Positions 1-4,682 of a stretch of DNA of 6,474 nt are shown here, piece after piece. Positions within the stretch are counted from its first letter, which is position 1; each line of letters opens with the position of its first letter. The notes under the pieces were generated by a model. The model saw nothing but the letters and a program-made list of their open reading frames with translations. It did not search any database and was not told where the DNA came from. This DNA is from Spirochaetaceae bacterium. GTDB lineage: Bacteria > Spirochaetota > Spirochaetia > Treponematales > Treponemataceae. A program made the translations under genes and the position numbers. The stretch covers positions 1-6,474 of the forward strand of contig JAISVD010000012.1 in NCBI GenBank assembly GCA_031271875.1. The letters are read 5' to 3'.

Positions 1-1
1 C

Positions 2-79
2 GGAATTACACTGCTGGCAACTCCGCTCCCGATGTATGACGCCTGTATTGCTCTGGGGAATCTGGAACTTTTCTCCTAA
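2..79 (+). CDS. C-terminal end of an unidentified protein (5' part outside the window)
   Basis: An open frame enters from the left edge and ends at a TAA at 77-79, giving the 25-residue tail GITLLATPLPMYDACIALGN followed by LELFS. The residue mix looks like ordinary protein, and the stop lies 18 nt before the next ATG in the same direction, as expected for co-transcribed genes. The visible part is too short to assign a family, and I do not recognise it. It could be chance, since a 25-codon open frame is not rare. Confidence 0.4.
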   Translation, partial: GITLLATPLPMYDACIALGNLELFS

Positions 80-97
80 ATACACTATTCTGAGTGC

Positions 98-958
98 ATG
101 AAAACTATTGAAACGGATATTATCGCCCTTGATCTTGACGACACCCTGCTTAAAAGCGATCTTTCCATTTCCGATTATACGGTCGAAACCCTGCGGAAAG
201 CGGCGGAGCAGGGCATCTATATAGTTATCGCCTCAGGACGCGCCGACAACGCGATACTCCCCTCTGTCCGCCGCCTTGAACTCGCGGGGACAGAGCAGGG
301 GCGTTACATTATCGGGCAGAATGGGACATCCATCACCGATCTTCACACGAGGCAGCCTGTATATACCAGGGTGCTTCCCGGAGACATAGCCGTCAGGGCC
401 TATGAAATCGCATCTGAAAACACTATTCCCAGTCATATATACGACGGTGATATTATATACACATCCATGCACAACCGCTGGTCCGCTATTGATGCGGAAC
501 TGAGCGGTCTCCGGCTGGAACTGGTCGAGGATTACCCTTCCTTTATTGCCGCGAGGGCTGCGCTCTCCTCCAGAGAAGGCCCCTCAAAAGGGGTATCGAA
601 AGTCGTCCTCACCGGCGATCCTGACAGGATACAGCATATCCAGCGGGAGCTGAAGGAGGAATTCCGGGAGAGGGCAACAGTTTTTACCAGCAAACCCTTT
701 TTTCTTGAAATTATGCCTCCCGGAGCGGGAAAGGGAGAGGCCCTTGCCTTTCTGGCGGAGAAACTGCATATTCCCAAGGAGCGGGTAATGGCTTTCGGCG
801 ACAGTATGAACGATGAATCCATGATCCGTTACGCCGGTTCCGGGGTGGCAATGAAAAACGGTCTTCCCTATATCCAATCTATCGCGCGGTATGTTACGGA
901 ACAGACACATGATGAAGACGGCATCGCCTGTTTCATAAGACAGCACTGCCTGGATTAG
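98..958 (+). CDS. HAD-superfamily phosphatase, Cof/YidA-type (Hydrolase_3)
   Basis: This 286-residue protein carries all four HAD motifs. Motif I is DLDDTL, with the nucleophile Asp12 and the acid/base Asp14. Motif II is Ser46 in ASGR. Motif III is Lys212 in GKGEAL. Motif IV is GDSMND, with Asp235 and Asn238/Asp239 for Mg2+ binding. Residues of roughly 85-200 between motifs II and III form the C2 cap that defines the Cof (IIB) subfamily. Length and motif spacing are normal for the family. Members are cytoplasmic Mg2+-dependent phosphatases acting on sugar phosphates, flavin or nucleotide phosphates and similar small molecules; the substrate cannot be read from the sequence. The ATG at 98 gives the N-terminus expected just before motif I, but no good Shine-Dalgarno precedes it, so translation may depend on coupling to the upstream gene ending at 79. 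Its last 26 bp overlap the end of the convergent pseudouridine synthase gene. Confidence 0.93.
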   Translation: MKTIETDIIALDLDDTLLKSDLSISDYTVETLRKAAEQGIYIVIASGRADNAILPSVRRLELAGTEQGRYIIGQNGTSITDLHTRQPVYTRVLPGDIAVRAYEIASENTIPSHIYDGDIIYTSMHNRWSAIDAELSGLRLELVEDYPSFIAARAALSSREGPSKGVSKVVLTGDPDRIQHIQRELKEEFRERATVFTSKPFFLEIMPPGAGKGEALAFLAEKLHIPKERVMAFGDSMNDESMIRYAGSGVAMKNGLPYIQSIARYVTEQTHDEDGIACFIRQHCLD

Positions 959-1703
959 CTGCCAGAGGATCACAGCCAAACAGTTTCAGTAGCTGCTTTC
1001 GGGTTACATCCATATCATGGGGATATTCCGCAGTAAAGGCTGCGGATTCTCCCGATGCGGGATGGAGCAGTTCCAGCCGCAGGGCGTGCAGGGCAAGCCG
1101 GTCAAGAAGGGGCCGCTCCTCATAGGGGTCTCCCTGCCAGGAGCGTTTTATATCCGAAAGCCGCACCGGTTTCTGATTACCCCCGTACAGCGGATCACAG
1201 ACAATCGAATAGCCCTCCGAGGCAAGGTGCGCCCGTATCTGGTGGGTCCGCCCTGTTACGGGCTTCGCTTCAATCCATGAATAGGGGCCGCAGATACCCA
1301 GCAGCCGGAACCGGGTAAGGGAATCCTTTCCCTTTTTCCGGTCAATAACAGTCCGGTGCCGCGCGTCGCCGTCGGGGAGCAGCCTGTGGGTTACCTCCTT
1401 TTCCGTCCAGGAGGGCCGTCCGTAGATAAGCGCATGATAGGTCTTATCAATCTGCCGTTTTTCAAACGCCTCGGAGAGGAACCGCTGCGTTTCCGGCTCC
1501 CGGGCATAGATGATGAGTCCCGAGGTATCCTTATCGATACGGTGAACCGCATAAAGCTTTCCCAGTTTCTCCCCGGCGAGCAGATCGAGACGGGGGGCTT
1601 CAGAGTCCCACCGGTCTGCGGCGACAAGCATTCCCGACCGTTTATTCAACACGGCTATATATTCATCCTGATACACAACAGTAAAGGGGGGCGTAGATTT
1701 CAT
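933..1703 (-). CDS. RluA-family pseudouridine synthase, no S4 domain
   Basis: This 256-residue protein should isomerise specific uridines to pseudouridine in rRNA or tRNA, in the cytoplasm. The family signature is clear: HRIDKDTSGL at residues 54-63, in which Asp57 is the catalytic aspartate. Further on are the conserved KTYHALIYG strand (about 87-95) and TGRTHQIRAHL (150-160), then the CDPLYGG segment (about 169-175). The N-terminus begins directly at the catalytic domain (VVYQDEYIAVLNK), so there is no RNA-binding S4 domain, as in the shorter RluA/TruC-like members. The target nucleotide cannot be told from sequence. The ATG at 1701-1703 has no evident Shine-Dalgarno. The gene is transcribed toward the HAD phosphatase and ends inside it. 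It is separated from the next minus-strand gene upstream (1926-3338) by a terminator, so it probably has its own promoter. Confidence 0.93.
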   Translation of the reverse strand: MKSTPPFTVVYQDEYIAVLNKRSGMLVAADRWDSEAPRLDLLAGEKLGKLYAVHRIDKDTSGLIIYAREPETQRFLSEAFEKRQIDKTYHALIYGRPSWTEKEVTHRLLPDGDARHRTVIDRKKGKDSLTRFRLLGICGPYSWIEAKPVTGRTHQIRAHLASEGYSIVCDPLYGGNQKPVRLSDIKRSWQGDPYEERPLLDRLALHALRLELLHPASGESAAFTAEYPHDMDVTRKQLLKLFGCDPLAANPGSAVL

Positions 1704-1871
1704 GTTTCAGAGTGTATCAGGATACGGGGGAAATGTACATAAATATGTGTGCCTAAAACGAGGGTAAACAAAACAGGTCTTGCAGACACTATCATTGCCC
1801 AAAATACCCGCCGGCATAATAAAGGATATGCAGTTTATCATTGATGCGGCAAATATAATTTTGGAAACAGA
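1704..1871. other. Intergenic region upstream of the pseudouridine synthase; no gene seen
   Basis: This AT-richer stretch should hold the minus-strand promoter of the pseudouridine synthase. I can point only to weak candidates: on the minus strand a TTGTTT followed 18 nt later by CATATT. Two small palindromes occur here, GTATC-AG-GATAC at 1714-1725 and ACATA-AA-TATGT at 1737-1748, with centres 23 bp apart. They might be operator-like but are short enough to be chance. A 15-codon ATG frame at 1828-1875 is not supported as a gene. Confidence 0.35.
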
Positions 1872-1913
1872 ATAAATAAGGAGGCGGGGTTTAACTCCCG
1901 CCTCCTTATTTAT
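1872..1913 (-). terminator. Intrinsic terminator of the beta-CASP gene (nearly symmetrical)
   Basis: A perfect 17-bp inverted repeat (arms 1872-1888 and 1897-1913) encloses an 8-nt loop. The core GGAGGCGGG/CCCGCCTCC is GC-rich and the outer part is A/T-rich (ATAAATAA/TTATTTAT), followed on the minus strand by TCTGTTTCC. It begins 12 nt past the TAG of the 1926-3338 gene, the usual place for a rho-independent terminator. Because both arms end in A/T-rich sequence, it could also act on plus-strand transcripts. Confidence 0.85.
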
Positions 1914-1925
1914 ACAGCGCGGCAG

Positions 1926-3338
1926 CTACTCTATTCCGTATACCTTACCGTATTCGACAATATCCACATTGTGATACCCGCTCTTATCAAGGTGTTCCGT
2001 AAAAGCCCTCTGGGCATCGGGCTCCCCGTGGACCAGAAAAATCTTTTTGAGACGGGATGTATCCAGAGAATCAAGCCATTCAATGGATTCCCCGTAATCA
2101 GCGTGGGCACTGAAGGCGTTGATCTGCATAATCTCCGCCCTTACGGGGTGCCATTCATTCATGATTCTGACCTCCTTTTCCCTGTTCTGGATCCGCCGGC
2201 CGAGGGTGTTGTCCGCCATAAACCCGACGAGAAGGATTGTCGTGGAGGGTCTGCTGATATTGTTTGCCAGGTGGTGAACGATCCGCCCGGCTTCGCACAT
2301 CCCGTCGGCGCTGATGATAACCATGGGGCCAGGCTTATCGTTGAGCGCCTTTGACTCGGCGACATTGGTGGTAAAGGTCAATTCGTTAAAGCCGAAGGGG
2401 TTTTTATGGTGCCTGAGAAACGCCTCATGAATGTCCTGATCGTAACATTCAGGGTGGACCTGAAAAATACTGGTGGCGTTTGTCGCCATGGGAGAGTCAA
2501 CATAGATGGGTATCTTCGGGATACGCTTCTGATCAACCAGCATGTGGAAATAGTAGACCAGTTCCTGCGTGCGTTCAACGGCAAACGCGGGGATGAGGAT
2601 TTTCCCCTTTGATTTTACCGCCCGGTTTACCGCCTTCGCAAGTTCATCCATAGCGATCTGGGTATCTTCGTGGAGGCGGTTACCGTAGGTGCTCTCCATA
2701 ACGATATAATCCGGCGCAGGAACGGCTGCGGGGTCTCTGATGATCGGCTTGTTTTTGCGCCCCAGATCGCCGGTATATACAATCCGGACAGGTTCCGCGC
2801 CGCTGCGGTTTACGGTAAGATAGGCAAAGGCTGAACCGAGGATATGCCCGGCATCATAAAACTCGAGATTGATATCCGTGGCCACATGTATCGCACGGTT
2901 ATAGGAGATGGTCACCATCTGGTCCGCCGCCTGGACGACATGCTCCTCGGTAAACAGGGGCTCCCAGGCAAATCTCTGCCCCTTTTTTGCCGCCTGCTTC
3001 CGCAGATACTCGGCGTCCCTGGCCTGAATGCGGGCGCTGTCCATCATGATGAGGTTTGCCAGATCCCGGCTCGCGGGGGTGGCATAGATATTGCCGTTAT
3101 ATCCGTTTTTCACCAGCAGCGGCAGCAGTCCGCAGTGATCATAATGGGCGTGGGTCAGGATTACCGACTCGATTTTATCGGCTGCGATGCCGAATTCCCT
3201 GTTTTTACGGTCCGCCTCCGCCCGGCTTCCCTGAAAAGCGCCGCAGTCAATAAGAAAAGATCTTCCGTCAACTTCCAGTATATGCTTTGAGCCGGTAACC
3301 TCCTGCGCAGCTCCCAGTGAATACAGTGATATGGACAT
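1926..3338 (-). CDS. Beta-CASP metallo-beta-lactamase-fold ribonuclease homologue (CPSF-73/TTHA0252-like)
   Basis: This 470-residue protein has the full set of metal-binding motifs of the RNA-processing metallo-beta-lactamases: Asp31 in DCGAFQG (motif 1), HAHYDH at 63-68 (motif 2), His165 in DAGHILGS (motif 3) and Asp191 in YTGDLGR (motif 4). The beta-CASP cap follows, beginning near MESTYGN with Glu215 (motif A). The C-terminal part returns to the lactamase fold with FSAHAD, where His412 corresponds to the conserved motif C histidine, and ends with the RMMBL-type LVHGEP (435-440). Family members are Zn2+-dependent, cytoplasmic endo- or 5'-3' exoribonucleases; a role in RNA maturation or decay is inferred from the family. 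Length and motif spacing are complete, with no sign of damage. The ATG at 3336-3338 is well supported by AGGAGG 5 nt upstream. The gene appears to be a single transcription unit with a candidate promoter at 3412-3440, a terminator-like leader hairpin and a strong terminator at 1872-1913. Confidence 0.95.
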   Translation of the reverse strand: MSISLYSLGAAQEVTGSKHILEVDGRSFLIDCGAFQGSRAEADRKNREFGIAADKIESVILTHAHYDHCGLLPLLVKNGYNGNIYATPASRDLANLIMMDSARIQARDAEYLRKQAAKKGQRFAWEPLFTEEHVVQAADQMVTISYNRAIHVATDINLEFYDAGHILGSAFAYLTVNRSGAEPVRIVYTGDLGRKNKPIIRDPAAVPAPDYIVMESTYGNRLHEDTQIAMDELAKAVNRAVKSKGKILIPAFAVERTQELVYYFHMLVDQKRIPKIPIYVDSPMATNATSIFQVHPECYDQDIHEAFLRHHKNPFGFNELTFTTNVAESKALNDKPGPMVIISADGMCEAGRIVHHLANNISRPSTTILLVGFMADNTLGRRIQNREKEVRIMNEWHPVRAEIMQINAFSAHADYGESIEWLDSLDTSRLKKIFLVHGEPDAQRAFTEHLDKSGYHNVDIVEYGKVYGIE

Positions 3339-3343
3339 TAAGG

Positions 3344-3349
3344 CCTCCT
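3344..3349 (-). promoter_or_regulatory. Shine-Dalgarno site of the beta-CASP gene
   Basis: On the minus strand AGGAGG stands 5 nt before the ATG at 3338. It is a perfect consensus site and fixes this start. It lies only 7 nt beyond the leader hairpin at 3357-3394. Confidence 0.85.
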
Positions 3350-3356
3350 GGATTAG

Positions 3357-3394
3357 AAAAACCGCCGCAAAACACCAGTCTCACCGCGGTTTTT
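3357..3394 (-). terminator. Terminator-like hairpin in the leader of the beta-CASP gene
   Basis: AAAAACCGC (3357-3365) is the exact complement of GCGGTTTTT (3386-3394), giving a 9-bp stem with a 20-nt loop. Read on the minus strand, the structure ends in GCGG followed by five T residues, then CTAATCC and the Shine-Dalgarno. It therefore sits between the candidate promoter and the start codon. It could be a premature terminator (attenuator) controlling the gene, the terminator of a lost upstream gene, or an mRNA-stability hairpin. The plus strand also reads stem plus T-run, so it may work in either direction. Confidence 0.5.
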
Positions 3395-3411
3395 ATTGAG
3401 TTCAATATAGT

Positions 3412-3440
3412 ATAGTAAGCGGGATAAGCTGTTTCCGCAA
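3412..3440 (-). promoter_or_regulatory. Candidate sigma-70-type promoter of the beta-CASP gene
   Basis: On the minus strand TTGCGG (3435-3440) is followed after 17 nt by TACTAT (3412-3417, four of six consensus bases). An overlapping TATACT lies at 3409-3414. This would start transcription near 3405 and give a leader of roughly 65 nt that contains the 3357-3394 hairpin. The -35 match is only TTG, so this is a moderate-to-weak prediction. Confidence 0.4.
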
Positions 3441-3491
3441 GTAAAAAACAGTAAGAAAACAATCCGCACATATCGATAATTATGATCAGAA

Positions 3492-3522
3492 GCAATTCCG
3501 GAAAAAAACGGTACGGAATTGC
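3492..3522. repeat. 9-bp perfect inverted repeat in the divergent promoter region
   Basis: GCAATTCCG (3492-3500) and CGGAATTGC (3514-3522) are perfect complements around a 13-nt spacer. There is no T-run on either side, so it does not look like a terminator. Lying between two divergent genes, it could be a regulator binding site or a structured leader for the plus-strand transcript. Its function is unknown. Confidence 0.5.
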
Positions 3523-3541
3523 GGTGGAGCAGTAAATTTAA

Positions 3542-3604
3542 GGAAACACTGAATAAATCGAGTCGCTGAGACTTGGCCGTTGCCGGGACTTATTCAGCGG
3601 ATCC
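3542..3604. repeat. 63-bp imperfect palindromic element at the 5' edge of the DUF2804 gene
   Basis: The ends GGAAACACTGAATAA (3542-3556) and TTATTCAGCGGATCC (3590-3604) are inverted repeats matching at 12 of 15 positions, including an unbroken 8-bp CTGAATAA/TTATTCAG. Between them are two smaller possible hairpins: AGTC/GACT (3561-3573) and GGC/GCC (3575-3584). The layout resembles a small palindromic dispersed element, or a remnant of inverted-repeat ends of an insertion sequence. It could equally be a structured 5' leader. No transposase or target duplication is visible. Confidence 0.45.
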
Positions 3605-3612
3605 CCAAAACC

Positions 3613-3616
3613 GGAG
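3613..3616 (+). promoter_or_regulatory. Ribosome binding site deciding the TTG start at 3625
   Basis: GGAG lies 8 nt before TTG at 3625, an ideal spacing. The earlier in-frame TTG at 3580 has no Shine-Dalgarno and lies inside the palindromic element. An in-frame TGA at 3550 excludes any start further upstream. Confidence 0.5.
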
Positions 3617-3624
3617 TTGTATCA

Positions 3625-4665
3625 TTGTATTCGAGAAAAATTGATTCGCCGCCTGAGGAGATTATAGTCAACGGAGTCCCCGTATTCGGAAATTTTAACG
3701 GCCCGTTCAGACGGCTCGATATCCGCGGAATCAAAAGACCCTTCGGAGATATGCCCATTCCCGTTTTTCTGACAGATATGCGCATCATCGGCTATTCGAC
3801 TTTCATCTTTCTCACGGGAGACTATATCGGCCTTATCGAAACCTGTGATGCGCCGCTGTTCGGCTTCTCGGAGATAACATTCTGGAACCGCAGCAGCGGA
3901 AAAAAGCTCGCGTACCGGCGCGCCGTCGGCCCCTTCCGCGCGAAACTGCCGATGGATATGAATAATGTCCGGTATATATTCCGCTCGAAAAACAGAAAAA
4001 TCAGACTCCTGTGGAATTCCGAAAAAGTCTCGGCTCTTTTCAGTGTCAGGGGAGATGAAAGCCGTCCCGACGCGGAGGCATCCTTCTCACTGGATATAAC
4101 CGACCCCCGTTCCGGGCAGATGGCTTCGGTGCTCCCCCTTAATATCCGCCGCCGCTGCCTCGCGTCATGGCAGGTCACGGCGCCGCTTGAGGGGTGTCTG
4201 ACCATCGGGGAAAAGACGGCCTCGGCTGAAAATGGGATAGGTTTCTTTGATGTCAGGAAATTCTATCATCTATTTCGTACCAAATTCAGCAGAGTGATGG
4301 GAATAGGCAGTATTGACGGCAGGCAGGTGATGTTCCGCCTGTTCTCCCGGATATCCTCCGATGAATACCGGTATAATGAAAATGTACTCTTTGTGGACGG
4401 AAAAACATGGCCGCTGCCGCCGGTAAAGATCACGAGACCCTACGGAATAAACGGAACATGGATAATACAGGACACGGAAAGCATGGTTGATCTCGCATTT
4501 ACCCCGATTTCCGACAATAAAAGGAAGATGAGTATCTTTCTTTTACGGACGGAATATCATACAATATATGGGACATTTGATGGTTTTTTATTGACCGGCA
4601 AGGGAGAAAAGATACAGCTCCGCAGTTTTTCCGGTATCGGTAAAAAACTGATGCTCAGATTGTAG
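3625..4665 (+). CDS. DUF2804-like protein of unknown function
   Basis: The 346-residue product resembles the DUF2804 family along its length, judged by recalled family pattern rather than a search. Near the N-terminus is VNGVPVFGNFNGPFRRLDI (15-33). The C-terminal third has the most typical pattern: ENVLFVDGKTWPL (from 252), DLAFTP (289-294), then YGTFDG (315-320) and a closing segment (SFSGIGKKLMLRL). The protein is rich in alternating hydrophobic and aromatic residues, suggesting a mostly beta fold. There is no signal peptide or membrane helix, so it is probably cytoplasmic. The family has no established function that I can state. The TTG start was chosen for its GGAG at good spacing and because family similarity begins soon after it; the alternative TTG at 3580 would add 15 residues. 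The next gene begins 17 nt downstream, so the two are probably co-transcribed. No convincing promoter was found; transcription presumably begins in 3440-3600. Confidence 0.75.
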   Translation: MYSRKIDSPPEEIIVNGVPVFGNFNGPFRRLDIRGIKRPFGDMPIPVFLTDMRIIGYSTFIFLTGDYIGLIETCDAPLFGFSEITFWNRSSGKKLAYRRAVGPFRAKLPMDMNNVRYIFRSKNRKIRLLWNSEKVSALFSVRGDESRPDAEASFSLDITDPRSGQMASVLPLNIRRRCLASWQVTAPLEGCLTIGEKTASAENGIGFFDVRKFYHLFRTKFSRVMGIGSIDGRQVMFRLFSRISSDEYRYNENVLFVDGKTWPLPPVKITRPYGINGTWIIQDTESMVDLAFTPISDNKRKMSIFLLRTEYHTIYGTFDGFLLTGKGEKIQLRSFSGIGKKLMLRL

Positions 4666-4667
4666 AT

Positions 4668-4672
4668 GGGAG
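4668..4672 (+). promoter_or_regulatory. Ribosome binding site of the large unknown gene
   Basis: GGGAG starts 2 nt after the DUF2804 stop codon and lies 10 nt before the ATG at 4683. It supports this start and coupled expression of the two genes. Confidence 0.6.
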
Positions 4673-4682
4673 TTATAAAAGT

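Noticed and set aside
584..979. Minus-strand 131-residue open frame
   Set aside because: It is antisense to the HAD phosphatase, including motifs III and IV, and shows no protein family features.
1356..1742. Plus-strand 128-residue open frame
   Set aside because: It lies under the N-terminal half of the pseudouridine synthase, including the catalytic HRIDKDTSG, so it is a shadow frame.
1714..1748. Two short palindromes, GTATC-AG-GATAC and ACATA-AA-TATGT, as operators
   Set aside because: Five-base arms are common by chance in AT-rich DNA, and the two do not share a half-site. They are noted in the intergenic entry but not called as regulatory sites.
1828..1875. Short ATG frame MQFIIDAANIILETE with AAAGGA just upstream
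   Set aside because: Only 15 codons, with the AAAGGA too close (2 nt) to the ATG, and its stop runs into the terminator arm. Nothing else supports a gene.
2844..3290. Plus-strand 148-residue open frame
   Set aside because: It is antisense to the metal-binding region of the beta-CASP gene, whose motifs show that the minus strand is coding.
3542..3604. A tRNA or known riboswitch in the structured element
   Set aside because: The outer stem with two inner hairpins superficially recalls a cloverleaf, but there is no T-loop GTTCRA, no 7-bp acceptor with CCA, and no riboswitch core that I recognise.
3822..4205. Minus-strand 127-residue open frame
   Set aside because: It is antisense to the DUF2804-like gene, whose frame continues on both sides.
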